From positions 1 through 64,000 of the forward strand of contig CALYLW010000432.1 of the NCBI GenBank assembly GCA_944989445.1: a stretch of DNA of 64,000 bases, read 5' to 3'. This document shows, piece by piece, positions 47,136-60,024 of the stretch; the stretch's first letter is position 1; each line of letters starts with the position of its first letter. The notes below the pieces were generated by a model, which saw only the letters and a list, made by a program, of their open reading frames with translations, made no database searches and was not told the origin of the DNA. Source of the DNA: Ampullaceana balthica. Taxonomy: Eukaryota > Mollusca > Gastropoda > Lymnaeidae. Position numbers and translations under genes: made by a program.

Positions 47136-47238
47136 TGGTATGCAAGACAATGGGACAAGGGTGCACTCAATATATGCCAGACAATGGGACAAGGGTGCAC
47201 TGAATATATGCCAGACAATGGGACAAGGGTGTACTCAA
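47136..47238. repeat. 34-bp repeat, 3 copies
   Basis: The unit contains gacaatgggacaagggtgca with atatatgcca joining copies. Confidence 0.9.
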
Positions 47239-47585
47239 GATCACCACGAATTAAAAAAAATATTCATGTGAAATATTTGATAATTGATACTTTGATATGT
47301 TCCAACTTCGTCTGTAAATGAAGGAGAATCGGCACCGATATAATTTAGACAGAAGAATCTCTGTCAGACTAACATTGGCGGAAACTAGGGAGTAGAGATG
47401 GCACATTCACGAGATGACAAATGAGCATTGTCGCACGTAAAGCTACCTGAACTAAAGGGGCACTTGAATGGACCCAAACTGCCGAAATTGTGAAGAGAAG
47501 GTTGACCAGTGTCCGATGAGTCGCAGCAGCCAATGGTGACTTGGACAGGCCGTTTAAAGAAACGTGGGTCAGTCTTGCAATTGAC

Positions 47586-48145
47586 GGGAATGTCTGCTTG
47601 GGGAGACCAGCTAGTGATGTTATTAAGATGAGACACCCTGGGAATGTCTGCTTGGGGAGACCAGCTAGTGATGTTATTAAGATGAGACTCACCCTGGGAA
47701 TGTCTGCTTGGGGAGACCAGCTAGTGATGTTATTAAGATGAGACTCACCCTGGGAATGTCTGCTTGGGGAGACCAGCTACTGATGTTATTAAGATGAAAC
47801 TCACCCTGGGAATGTCTGCTTGGGGAGACCAGCTAGTGATGTTATTAAGATGAAACTCACCCTGGGAATGTCTGCTTGGGGAGACCAGCTAGTGATGTTA
47901 TTAAGATGAAACTCACCCTGGGAATGTCTGCTTGGGGAGACCAGCTAGTGATGTTATTAAGATGAAACTCACCCTGGGAATGTCTGCTTGGGGAGACCAG
48001 CTAGTGATGTTATTAAGATGAAACTCACCCTGGGAATGTCTGCTTGGGGAGACCAGCTAGTGATGTTATTAAGATGAGACTCACCCTGGGAATGTCTGCT
48101 TGGGGAGACCAGCTAGTGATGTTATTAAGATGAAACTCACCATGA
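47586..48145. repeat. 56-bp minisatellite, 10 copies
   Basis: The unit contains gaatgtctgcttggggagac and cagctagtgatgttattaag. Copies are nearly identical, differing at gagac/gaaac, one ctac for ctag and a 2-bp deletion in the first. Confidence 0.97.
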
Positions 48146-48499
48146 CCAGTCTACTCTATTGTATACATTTTTAAAGAATGGACGCAGATTACGTGAGTAG
48201 CTTATAGAGTTGTCTGCTTACGTTTCATTCAAAATTTACCCGTGTGTTCAAGTATGAGCTCGTTCCCAGAGTAAGGGGCGGGCGACGTACGCGAAGACTA
48301 GTGAGTACGATGGCTCATAGAAAGACATTTGTGCGCGGCCCGAATATAAGATGATTTGAAACAGCAACAACCACATGGTTATAAATATCAGTCAGCGTGG
48401 CTGCAGCTGTCAATGAACGTGATAACACTGAGACGTAACAATAATTGTATTACAAATGGGACGAGCTCGTCTTTTACTCTAGACAGCAGAAACATGTCA

Positions 48500-49430
48500 A
48501 ACAAGAGTCGATAGGTTGGACAGACAGCACAACATGGGGCTGATATATGAGACGACGTCAGACCAACCAACTTATGTTGGACAGACAGCACAACATGGGG
48601 CTGATATATGAGACGACGTCAGACCAACCAACTTATGTTGAACAGACAGCACACCATGGGGCTGATATCTGAGACGACGTCAGACCAACCAACTTATGTT
48701 GGACAGACAGCACAACATGGGGCTGATATATGAGACGACGTCAGACCAACCAACTTATGTTGGACAGACAGCACAACATGGGGCTGATATATGAGACGAC
48801 GTCAGACCAACCAACTTATTTTGAGCAGACAGCACACCATGGGGCTGATATATGAGACGACGTCAGACCAACCAACTTCTGTTGGACAGACAGCACAACA
48901 TGGGGCTGATATATGAGACGACGTCAGACCAACCAACTTATGTTGGACAGACAGCACAACATGGGGCTGATATATGAGACGACGTCAGACCAACCAACTT
49001 ATGTTGGACAGACAGCACAACATGGGGCTGATATATGAGACGACGTCAGACCAACCAACTTATGTTGGACAGACAGCACACCATGGGGCTGATATATGAG
49101 ACGACGTCAGACCAACCAACTTATGTTGGACAGACAGCACAACATGGGGCTGATATATGAGACGACGTCAGACCAACCAACTTATGTTGGACAGACAGCA
49201 CAACATGGGGCTGATATATGAGACGACGTCAGACCAACCAACTTATGTTGGACAGACAGCACAACATGGGGCTGATATATGAGACGACGTCAGACCAACC
49301 AACTTATGTTGGACAGACAGCACAACATGGGGCTGATATATGAGACGACGTCAGACCAACCAACTTATGTTGGACAGACAGCACACCATGGGGCTGATAT
49401 ATGAGACGACGTCAGACCAACCAACTTATG
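48500..49430. repeat. 61-bp minisatellite, about 15 copies
   Basis: The unit contains ttggacagacagcacaacat, ggggctgatatatgagacg and acgtcagaccaaccaactta. It is highly homogeneous, with a recurrent caccatgg variant spread through the array. Confidence 0.97.
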
Positions 49431-49804
49431 CATTGCACTGATTTGTGGCATAACGCCTGTAAACAACTGGAAAGCATTCTCCGTCTTTCTCAACAACAAA
49501 AATTGGTAGAAAAAATAAGCTGTTTAGAAAACTCGACGATAGCAAACTTCCTGTATATTATAGTTGCTGACAGGTGATCTTCTCTAGGCATATATACACA
49601 TTTTTATTCATATGTAAAAGAGCTGGAACTGAATTAACTAAATGTTTTTGAAAATATATTTAAAATGACAGAAAATTGTATAATGTCCAGCAAATGCTGG
49701 ACAGGTTTAAAGATACGATCAGAGACTTCATGGCAGAGAAATATTCTGATATTTCTTGTATCTCGGGGCACACTGGAAATTACTGTTTAACTAGATATAG
49801 AACA

Positions 49805-50095
49805 TGTTGAGTTCTAGATATTGAATGTGTTAAGTTCTAGATATTGAATGTGTTAAGTTCTAGATATTGAATGTGTGTTAAGTTCTAGATATTGAATGTG
49901 TTAAGTTCTAGATATTGAATGTGTTAAGTTCTAGATATTGAATGTGTTAAGTTCTAGATATTGAATGTGCTAAGTTCTAGATATTGAATGTGTTAAGTTC
50001 TAGATATTGAATGTGTTAAGTACTAGATATTGAATGTGTTAAGTTCTAGATATTGATGTGTAAAGTTCTAGATATTGAACGCGTTGACATCTAGA
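49805..50095. repeat. 23-bp minisatellite, about 12 copies
   Basis: The unit is gtgttaagttctagatattga plus at, with small indels (an extra gt in one unit). Confidence 0.95.
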
Positions 50096-50660
50096 TGTAG
50101 AAGAGTAATTCTCCTGCTACATAGAGCGGTCATCTGTATAGCTGTACAGACTTTTTTTGCGCAATGCATTAACTAAGTTGAGCTATTGTTTGCTCATTAA
50201 CTCGTCTATGATCGAAAATATTCTTTTTTAAAAAAATGAAATTTTATGTGTATTTGTGGCTTTCTTTATGAAAGCATGCGGTCCTTTGTTTCAGCGATGA
50301 CTTCCTGCTGATTGGAACAACGAGAGCATGACGAGGGTCTAACTGATGACCATCCATCACGAGGCGGCAGGTGTTTCCATGTGACAACATCAAAATACCG
50401 TCGGCATAGTTTGGGATTTCACCTTTCAGTTTTTTCCCTTGAGGTCTACCTGGCTGACGTCATGAATTTTGATTTTTTTAAAATATGTTTTTCCAACAAC
50501 ACTAATCCCTTGGAATGTGGTTTAAGAGGACAGGGTCATGTTGTCATAATCCCCACAGGTAAATTTAATCTGTCAATCAAAGTTGACTTGAATATCCAAC
50601 CTCCCCCTCAAGACGTTACACAAAAATCAGGTTGTGACGACCTCAGTATGTTAAGACAAC
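50096..50660. other. unique sequence, no recognised gene
   Basis: The 118-codon plus frame 50312-50668 has no signal peptide or known motif and ends at the next array. I leave it uncalled. Confidence 0.4.
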
Positions 50661-51005
50661 GCAACTGACACATATATCTACACGCTTATCTGGGGTGGTG
50701 GGGGGTAAAGACAGTTATAGATATCTACACGCTTATCTGGGGGTACAGAGAGATTTAGATATCTACACGCTTATCTACGGGTACAGAGAGTTTTAGATAT
50801 CTACACGCTTATCTGGGGGGAGGGTAAAGAGAGTTTTAGATATCTACACGCTTATCTGGGGGTACAGACAGTTTTAGATATCTACACGCTTATCTGGGGG
50901 TACAGAGAGTTTTAGATATCTACACGCTTATCTGGGGTTACCGAGACAACGCAACTGGCACAGAGACTTTTAGATATCTACACGCTTATCTAGGGGTACC
51001 GAGAC
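50661..51005. repeat. 38-bp minisatellite, about 8 copies
   Basis: The unit contains agatatctacacgcttatct plus gggggtacagagagtttt, with length variants in the G-rich part and one 25-bp insertion (acgcaactggcac). Confidence 0.93.
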
Positions 51006-51838
51006 TCTGACGGTTTGAGGATCCTCGTGGGTCTAAACATCATTCTATGAAACTTTCCATCACACGTCATCTGTGACTTCGTTTTTTGAACTCTTGGCTT
51101 TGCACACCATTCTATGCCAACTGCCAAAACGAATTGTTGGTTAAGATTTGAAGCATGTTGTCACTCTAATTTTTGAAGGAGCGGTTAGTGCCACGTATCA
51201 CATGTAAAGAATGACCTGACAAGTTCTATTTATTAATATCAACTCCTCCCCCCCGCCCCCCCCCACTAACGGGATAAACACACGATTCAAGCTACATGTA
51301 TTTTGAGCAAAACTCACGGAGAAATTTAAAGGAAATAAAAGTGCAAGGAAATTTCCCGCACTAAAACCAATTATCAGATAAATAAACATTAAGACTAATA
51401 AGGTTTTTTGTTAAAAAGAATATTTTATTTCTTTGAAGCAGTTTACATTGACAATCACTCAATCAATAAAAAATAAAAATATGTTGATTATGAATAACAA
51501 GATGACTCGTGCGCATATGTAAGGTTACGACATTTCAAAACTAGATCATGTTAAGGAAATTCGGTATCAGTTTCGATTGTGCGATGTTTGTGGGAATTTC
51601 ATTAATTGATCAAATAAGAATCTCAACTCTGACCCCCCCACCCCCATGTCTGGTTCACGTCCGTCCATCCATTGATGTCCACCATGTGTACACTGACGTT
51701 TCTGTTGTGTACATAGATGTAAACCATATACGATTTGTACATGTTCCCTTTATAAGGAGCGACACGTACAGGAAATAAACCAGTTTATCTTTGAAGAAAT
51801 CAGTTTCATTTTCATTTTCTCGGGATATTCTGTTAAAC
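51006..51838. other. no gene recognised
   Basis: C-runs at 51245-51268 and near 51633. Short frames only. Confidence 0.45.
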
Positions 51839-52557
51839 CAGTGGTCCCCAACCTCTGGGTCACCTAGGGGGTCGTGACAGGTTTTCTGTGGGTCGCCAAC
51901 TGTCGACTAAAAATATTCACTATAATGTAAATTTGCTATATTTTGTAAAAACTTTATTGAAATTGACTTATTTAAATTTCATGGGGTCGCGTGTCACTTG
52001 GTTTTTATAAATAAAACAACCCCGTAAAAACAAAGTTTTTGACTATAAATCCCTTAAATATGAGACATAACTAAAAGTATTGATTATGTGCAAACGCGAC
52101 AAACATTTACAGACTGAAACCGAAATTATCTCCCTTGGCTTTAAAAACTGGGGGATGGGATGAGGGGGGTGGACATGGACGGGTGGCGTCAACGCGTTAG
52201 CTCAACTCCAGGTGGTTTACCTGGTTTAAACACGAGATGTGTTCACCGGTGGCTGGCCTGAAGTCAAGTGACCCGTAAAATGTAAACAATAGCGACCGCT
52301 ACATATAGTTTATATAGATAAACTAAAAATGCATTAATTTAATTACGGTACGTTCGATCGATCTGAAATTTTGATACGATGCATTGTTAGGTGACACGGG
52401 TCCGTGTGCCAAATTTCAGCTCGATGGCTTCACGGGAAGTGGGTCATTTTCGACTTCTGTTTTTCCGCGGGCGGGCGGGCCCAAGACAGAGACGGCGGTG
52501 AAGTTAATATAAGGGATTTAAAAAAGGGTCGCCACCCAAAAAGATTGGGAACCACTG
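51839..52557. mobile_element. 719-bp non-autonomous hAT element with 8-bp duplications
   Basis: The ends cagtggtccccaacct and the complement of the right end (cagtggttcccaatct) are inverted repeats. The perfect 8-bp direct repeat tgttaaac flanks it (51831-51838 and 52558-52565). Subterminal gggtcg/gggtcgcc blocks occur on both sides. There is no transposase remnant. Its interior at about 52345-52390 matches, reversed, the repeats at 21981-22175 and 24305-24500. Confidence 0.94.
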
Positions 52558-52656
52558 TGTTAAACGATGAAATTGACGAGTCCATTGTGTTAGTGAAGGT
52601 GAGAGAGGAAACAGTTCTTTTTTTTTAAAATTGTAGCTGCGTGCGGTCCATTAGAA

Positions 52657-52842
52657 CAGTGCTTCTCAATGTGGTGGTCCGCGGACCGGTGCCGGTCCGT
52701 GGGACATCCGCTGGCGGTCCGCAGATGTTCTAAAAAAAAGGACCGAAAAAATTGTCAGTGCAGGGGAAAAAATGCACCGGTCCCTGGTGCAATGGAAAAA
52801 ATTCCTGCCGGTCCACCATACTAAACAGTTTGAGAAGCACTG
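52657..52842. mobile_element. 186-bp hAT MITE with 8-bp duplications
   Basis: The ends are cagtgcttctcaat and, inverted, tttgagaagcactg. The perfect 8-bp direct repeat cattagaa flanks it (52649-52656 and 52843-52850). The interior has several ccggtcc/ggtccg blocks forming smaller palindromes. A truncated relative lies at 9574-9641. Confidence 0.95.
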
Positions 52843-52859
52843 CATTAGAAGACTGTATT

Positions 52860-54374
52860 CAGAGTTTTTGTTGAGACTTATCTAATAATAAATTAGCATA
52901 AAGAAATCTATAAGGCTGAAGGGAAAGTAAAAATAAAATTTAAACACATTTATTATTCTAGAAACACTTAGCTCTGGGATTTGTAGAAAAAAATATGTTT
53001 GTAATTCCAACGAAATTGAGAAGTTAGCTTCATAAACCGTTGGAAATCTCATGGCCTTTTAGCCAAACGTGTTTGTCGAAACGGCTAAAACTGATCTAAC
53101 ACTGATATAGTATTATAATTGTACTTATAGATACAACACTGAACTTATATGTATAGTAAACTAATTAGATACTGATGTAATTCTTTAGTCATACTCATAG
53201 AAAAACAATACTGATGTAAGTAGTACAACAAATTGTTCTAGCAGGTAATGACTCAGCTGCCATTTAAAAGATTGTTTATTAAAGGAACACCCGGGCACTC
53301 TTGTTCCCAATATTTGACGCCAGGCCAATCATTCGTCTTCAGTGAAGAGTTCCGTTGAACTCCACACATCGAGAAAAGCCAGACTTAAGTCGTTCCACTG
53401 TAGATGAGTTTGCCATGCTGTAGATATCAGACATGTCAACAGTTTGGGCTGTGTTACAGTATAATACGTTTAAAAATATAAATATAATTTCATTTAACCC
53501 TATAGTTTGAGAACCTCTCCTCCTTGCAAACAAGCGCCCCCCCCCCACGCACTCCCACGCACATTAGTTTAACTTAGATCCGCCATGTGACCGGAAACAG
53601 GTTTCTATAAAATCGGTCATCTGACACTCATATATTTAAATGCCCAGATTTCCAATGGCATGTCCAAGACCTTACTTGATTTTTGTATCCATATACATTA
53701 TTTGAGGCCGTTCATCCAGGACTCTAGCGGTCGGAGTTAGAACTACTTTCATGAAGACTCTCTTACTGAGTAAATTTAGTTTAGATATCAATTCAAATAT
53801 GTGACGCGAATGGTCCGCACACATAGTGTGGGGCATCCGAGTCATTTCTACACACGTTGAGTGGTTCTCAAACACAGATGATGAGACATCCGAGTAACTT
53901 CTAAACCCGCATTGACGTCATCTCCGGGTGGAATAGTTCCATCTACATCTAAAATTCACTGGGTTTTATAAAGCAAGAATTAGGTTCTAGTGAATCTAAA
54001 AGCACATGTTTAGGTTGGAATAGCCAGGGAATTTTTGGTTGGTGGTCTGCAGGCGCGTATAAAGGTTTTTTTTTCCCCCAAAAGAGCAAGTTTTTGTGTT
54101 TTTTTTAAAGGTTTAAATCATTAGAATCTATTTCCTTATTTTTTATTGTAAAATATGTGCTGTTCATGCATTCAAAACAAATTCAATTTTTATAGTTATT
54201 ATATTGTGAAGTATAATTCAATAATAAAAAAATTTAGTTGTGGAAAACAGTGGTTACTTTCGTCATCTTGTAATCAATCTACTGTAAATGACTTCTGGCG
54301 TTAAAGCTTGGTGCACAGCCCTGAAAAAGTGTGTGTATGTGGGGTGGGGGGAGCGCTGCATTGGTTTTGAAGTC
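52860..54374. other. no gene recognised
   Basis: Unique sequence. A phrase tatagtttgagaacctctcc near 53503 resembles an hAT end but has no partner. Confidence 0.45.
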
Positions 54375-54990
54375 GGTGAAATCAATGAGACACACTAATC
54401 ATAGACTTAACGGCGTGTTGTAGCAAAGATTCTGATCCATCTTTCATTCTAGGTGAAATCAATGAGACACACTAATCATAGACTTAACGGCGTGTTGTAG
54501 CAAAGATTCTGATCCATCTTTCATTCTAGGTGAAATCAATGAGACACACTAATCATAGACTTAACGGCGTGTTGTAGCAAAGATTCTGATCCATCTTTCA
54601 TTCTAGGTGAAATCAATGAGACACACTAATCATAGACTTAACGGCGTGTTGTAGCAAAGATTCTGATCCATCTTTCATTCTAGGTGAAATCAATGAGACA
54701 CACTAATCATAGACTTAACGGCGTGTTGTAGCAAAGATTCTGATCCATCTTTCATTCTAGGTGAAATCAATGAGACACACTAATCATAGACTTAACGGCG
54801 TGTTGTAGCAAAGATTCTGATCCATCTTTCATTCTAGGTGAAATCAATGAGACACACTAATCATAGACTTAACGGCGTGTTGTAGCAAAGATTCTGATCC
54901 ATCTTTCATTCTAGGTGAAATCAATGAGACACACTAATCATAGACTTAACGGCGTGTTGTAGCAAAGATTCTGATCCATCTTTCATTCTA
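54375..54990. repeat. 77-bp array, exactly 8 copies, no visible divergence
   Basis: Starts at ggtgaaatcaatgagacaca and ends at atctttcattcta. 616 bp equals 8 x 77, and all copies read the same by eye. This is the most homogeneous array in the window. Confidence 0.97.
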
Positions 54991-55171
54991 TCTCATAGCG
55001 TTGTCTTAGTTGGAGGATGTGGGCGTGGCAGGGTAGTCAACTGACGTATTAGCTTAAAAAAAGTCGTACATAAAAATAAAACATTTAAAAAAAACGCAAA
55101 GGCCTTGAGAGGCATGCATATGTCACATATTGACATAGCAACAAAGTATTTAAGACCTGGAAGTAATTGAA

Positions 55172-55696
55172 AGTCACTAACGAAATGGGTCACTAACGAA
55201 ATGAGTCACTAACAAAATGGGTCACTAACAAAATGGGTCACTAACAAAATGGGTCACTAACGAAATGGGTCACTAAAAAATGGGTCACTAACAAAATGGG
55301 TCACTAACAAAATGGGTCACTAACGAAATGGGTCACTAACGAAATGGGTCACTAACGAAATGGGTCACTAACAAAATGGGTCACTAACGAAATGGGTCAC
55401 TAACGAAATGAGTCACTAACAAAATGGGTCACTAACAAAATGGGTCACTAACAAAATGGGTCACTAACAAAATGAGTCACTAACGAAATGGGTCACTAAC
55501 GAAATGAGTCACTAACAAAATGGGTCACTAACAAAATGGGTCACTAACAAAATGGGTCACTAACGAAATGGGTCACTAACGAAATGGGTCACTAACGAAA
55601 TGGGTCACTAACGAAATGGGTCACTAACGAAATGAGTCACTAACGAAATGGGTCACTAACAAAATGGGTCACTAACGAAATGGGTCACTAACGAAT
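55172..55696. repeat. 16-bp minisatellite, about 33 copies
   Basis: The unit is gggtcactaacgaaat, with two binary variants (cgaaat/caaaat and gggtcac/gagtcac) arranged in repeating blocks. Confidence 0.96.
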
Positions 55697-56059
55697 TTTC
55701 ATTCTAATTTATCAGAAATTTGGTGTATTTTTCCTTATATGAAAATTGGTATTTGGAGTATAGTCTTTTCTTTTGCATAGTTCATATAATTTTAAGTTGT
55801 GTTGTCTCTATCAAGTGATACGTTTTAAAAGATAGTTTACCATTTAAAACCGGTACGTAGTAGAAGCTGTAGTTTTTTTTTGTCAGTTATGCAATTAAGA
55901 CATGACATTATACAAAAAGTCTTTTTCAGAAAAACGACCTATTCTTGTTGTGAGCTCATCTTTGAAAAAACATCGATTTTGCCTGAATTTGACATTTGCC
56001 ATTTTAACGATGAGATGACATACTTGTTAAAGCGTAAAACGACAATGATGTGAATCGTT

Positions 56060-56760
56060 TTCATCATCATCATCAGTCCCGGTTGTTTGTGGGAGCGCAT
56101 AGACACATCAACAGATAACGATCTCCACATTCGCTTATCTTGAGTGGCGGCCAATATTTCATGCGACCTCAGACCTTTCCAATCTTTTATGTTGTCAAGC
56201 CAACTTTTCCGCTGTCGACCTCTTCACCTGCCACCTTCTACAGTGCCTTGAAGAATGATTTTTGTCAGGCTATCATGTCGCAGCACATGACCGAACCATT
56301 TCAGCTTGTGTCTCTTAATTTTCACTTTAATGGTTTCTTGAGGCCCGATATGGAAGTTATTCTGTCCCAGACATACTCATTTGCCTCGTGTTCATAGAAA
56401 TAAGAGATCTGTAGAATTTTTCTCTTGAATTTGTTTTAAAGCCTGCAGCTTGCTTTCAGTGTTTACCAGTAGTGTCAAGGTCTCACTTGCATACAAGACA
56501 ATGGTTTTAACCAGAGCTCTGTATAGCCTAAGCTTTTTTGGAAGGTTAATGTTTTTGCTGGTCCATATTTTGATTAAGTTCGTCATTGCAGCCATAGCCG
56601 ACCCAATTCTTGCTCAAATGTAAGCTTGACAGGTACAGCCTCTACATATAATGGCTCCTATGTATTTGAAGTTTTGTACCTCTTCCAGCTGCTGATGGTT
56701 CATTACGATGTTTGCATTACTGGCAACTGAGAGGTTAACCAATATCTGGTTACTGTATCT
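56060..56760 (-). pseudogene. LINE 3' end, minus strand, same family as 25655-26163
   Basis: Read on minus from about 56760: NHQQLEEVQNFKYIGAI, then ARIGSAMAAMTNLIKIW, NLPKKLRLYRALVKTIVLY and TESKLQAL. Further down, after frameshifts, come HMLRHDS-like text, then SLSVDVSMRS, ending in a (gat)4 tail at 56062-56075. This is the post-RT region of a non-LTR element, 5'-truncated. The shared SLSVD.SMRS ending and the GAT tail tie it to the plus-strand copy. Confidence 0.86.
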
Positions 56761-56928
56761 ATATTAAAGTTATGATGCAAATATGAACATGGTACTGTAT
56801 CTATATTAAACATATTCTCAAGATTCTGCCATGTCTATCGGTGACAAGTTTAGGCCATCTTTTGACCTAACACTTGACACTGGGCACTTGACACTGGGCA
56901 CTTGACACTGGTCACTGTAGGCTACACT

Positions 56929-57360
56929 GTTAGTTAGTTAGTTAGTTCCTCTCGGGCCGAAGACGGCACATAGGGCAGAAGTCATTGATTTCCATTTACG
57001 ACGATCCGTCGCCAATTGTATTAGGTCTTGATTATTTCTTAGACCCATGGTTGAGCTTTCTCTTTTGATTGTTCTGCGTAGGGTTTCTTTTGGTCTTCCT
57101 TGTTTTCTTTTGCCTTTTGGTGTCCATATGAAGGCCTGCCGTGATAGTCTTCTCTCGTCCATTCGAAGAACAATGACCGATATAATTCCAAATGCCTTCT
57201 CCTTATAAAGGTTGACACATATTCTTGGTTGATTTCTTCTCTTATTGTTTCATTTGATTTTAAATCACTCCATTTTATATTCAAAATTTTTCGTAGGCAT
57301 TTGTTCTCGACGGCAACTAATTTCTTTTCTATAGCTACACTGTACACTTTGTCAATCACT
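56929..57360 (-). pseudogene. second LINE type, 3' end with AACT tail
   Basis: Read on minus: KKLVAVENKCLRKILNIKWSD (57320-57260) and FIRRRHLELYRSLFF, then after a frameshift AFIWTPKGKRKQGRPKETLRR and DRRKWKSMTSALCAVFGPR, stopping just before a run of four aact units. Same overall region as the GAT-tailed copies but a clearly different sequence and tail, so another LINE family. 5'-truncated and broken by at least one frameshift near 57165. Confidence 0.85.
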
Positions 57361-57545
57361 GCTGTGGTACGTATAAGCCAGTAATAATTCGATTCATTAA
57401 CGTTTATCTAATTCAATGAGGCAACATCTTGTATTCAAGCCAGCAATATGCACAACGTCTCACACATAAAATGTCTTCCAGAAAGTATCACAGACGATGA
57501 CCCACACAATAACATTAAGGGATCCACCACAGTGTGCTTCTATTG

Positions 57546-57663
57546 GTCTTAAGTTTACCCCCATTGACACAAGTATTAGTCCTACTATTTTTCCAAATCT
57601 GACACAAGTGTCAGTCCCAATATTTTTCCAAATTTGACACACGGATTAGTCCCACTATTTTTC
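57546..57663. repeat. 35-bp repeat, 3 copies
   Basis: The unit contains tgacacaagt..tagtccc and actatttttccaaat. Confidence 0.85.
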
Positions 57664-59785
57664 AAAACATTTTGCTTAATCTTTTCACTTTAATTTATTT
57701 TATTGACTTCTCTTAACATCGTTTAAAATAAACATTTAAATTTTCGCCTCCCCTCTTAGATCGAAAGTTGCCCATCCCCTTCCTTTAGTGGAAACTCCAC
57801 TGACCAACCTACAATAACTGACATACAATAACTGACATACAACAAGAACACAAAATATTGCCTTCAATTATCGATTGTCTCAGGATAAAGGTCGCCTTAG
57901 GGGGCGCTCACCCTGAGATATTGCCTTCTTAAAATAGCATCCAATCCGTGGCCAGTTATTACAAGCAATGCAAGGACTTGTGTTTTCAATGATCTCTTTT
58001 TAGGACATGCTTTTGGCTGACTTGACATATTCCAGGCTTCCATTTCAATCCTGCTCTTAAGAAAATATCTTTTCCATTTAAGGAACAGTTTTATATACAC
58101 TGAAAATATGATTTTGAAGCATATGGAAGCATTTATTGTTCGAATTTTTTTATAATATCTCCAAACATGTAACAATAATTTGTAATTTATGAAACAATAC
58201 AATATAGGTGGGTTTTTTTTGAGTATTTAAAATGTACATTTCAATGTTGTTTTATTACGGGACAAATCTATGAATATTTCAGACGTTTAAAATATATGAT
58301 TTCTCCGACAAATTGCTCCGCCTCTGTATCAAACGCATACAAATTGTATAACTGTGTGTCGTATTTAATCTTACCCCCCCCCCACCTTTTCCTCCCCACA
58401 CCTCTAAACAATCTGATGATTTGGCAAAATATAGAATAATCGAATAATCTCAAAGTAGTCTCCAGGGGGGGGCGGCGAAATGATGAGTTATTACTATAAA
58501 TAGATATCCTCTGACACAACTGTTGCCACACGTGGTTGTCATGGACAGAGGTTCTCAAATTTTACTGCGGGGATCTAGAAAACTGTACAAGATTTCAAAA
58601 ATCTTTAGCGTTGTGGTGACTTCTGATATAACTAAATAGTAAACAAAAGTAATGACTGCTGAAACGACTGAATGGTTAACAAAGGTATGACTGCTGAAAT
58701 GACTAAATATTTAGCCAAATAGTGACTGCTGATATTACTGAATAGTGAACCAGCAAGTGACGACATTTGAGACTGAATGGTTTAGCCGAGTGACAGATGA
58801 TTTTTATATTTCCAATTTTTATCATCTTATAATTTTACAAATATTTTAAGCTCTTAATTCAAACATGAACAATTCAGTTAAAAGATTTTTTTTTAAAATA
58901 ACCCTGTTTCAATGAAAATAATGTAATGCAGAAAGCCGAACAGAAATATATTAAACTATACTTAAAATAGAAAGTGGTTTTTGATTCAGTCGAACACACG
59001 TCGTTTAGTACATAGTGTCACTTGTAACTCTTTCAGCTGAAGTCCTAGTTAGAGGCTTGATTAGTTTTAATGTTACTAGTTGAAAAGCCTGCTATGGCTC
59101 ACACACACGCATAGTTCGTGCGTTGTTTCGGTAATTGACGTTCTGTCTAAAACTTAAAACAATGACGTCACATAATTAATTTTTTTTACGGCGAAAATTT
59201 TTAATGTATTTGTAATAATTTTGCGCGCCTTTCTGCGCGCCTTTCGAGTGCCTTTTTGCGCGCCTTTTGATGGGGAGACACACGCATAGGAAGGGCGATT
59301 ATGTATTAGATAAAGAAACTATAAAATGACATTGTGACTTTTAAATGACGTAGTCACACATCCGGGTTCCCCCATGCTGCATTCGCCTCTGAATAATACA
59401 TCATAATACCATAATTACAAGTTGGGCCCAGTGGCCGCGCGCGTGGGAGTGTAAACATTGTATGCGTGGGACAAAGGTTAACACAGGTGACTTAAACAAA
59501 TAGATGTGTGATTATGATCAGGTAACATGTGCCGTGTGTGTTGGTGTATACTACGTGCGTGTAGGCGTGTGCTACGTGTGTGCTACGTGTGTGTAGCAAT
59601 GTGTCAGTTGCGAGACACGAATTTCGTTTTAATCACTAAACAGCAAATAATATTACATTCAATGGCATATTATCAAGACATGTATGCACAAAGACTTTTA
59701 CTTAAATTATACTCAGCTAAGATTTGCCTGTGTATATCAAAGTAGGTGATTACAAGGTTTCAACATTTAACTTGTTTCACAAAAC
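57664..59785. other. no gene recognised
   Basis: Includes small duplications: aataactgacatacaa (57810-57845), gactgctga phrases (58650-58740), and gcgcgcctttctg phrases (59222-59270). A possible lone hAT end (cagaggttctcaaa) lies at 58547. No frame has a recognisable domain. Confidence 0.45.
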
Positions 59786-59962
59786 AGATAATAGACATAC
59801 TACAGCCAAGTGGGGGGCTAGAAACATAGACATACTACAGCCAAGTGGGGGGCTAGAAACATAGACATACTACAGCCAAGTGGGGGACTAGAAACATAGA
59901 CATACTACAGCCAAGTGGGGGGCTAGAAACATAGACATACTACAGCCAAGTGGGGGGCTATA
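59786..59962. repeat. 35-bp minisatellite, 5 copies
   Basis: The unit contains aacatagacatactacagcc plus aagtggggggctaga, nearly identical copies. Confidence 0.95.
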
Positions 59963-60024
59963 ATCGGAGTAATACGACGGATCCACACAAAAAACCTGGA
60001 AATACCAATGTAGCAATAGAATCA

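Noticed and set aside
50312..50668. 118-codon plus frame
   Set aside because: No recognisable domain, no splice or promoter evidence, alone in a repeat-rich area.
58547..58575. hAT terminus cagaggttctcaaatttt
   Set aside because: No inverted partner or target duplication found nearby, and a similar lone phrase at 53503 is too far and unrelated in its flanks.
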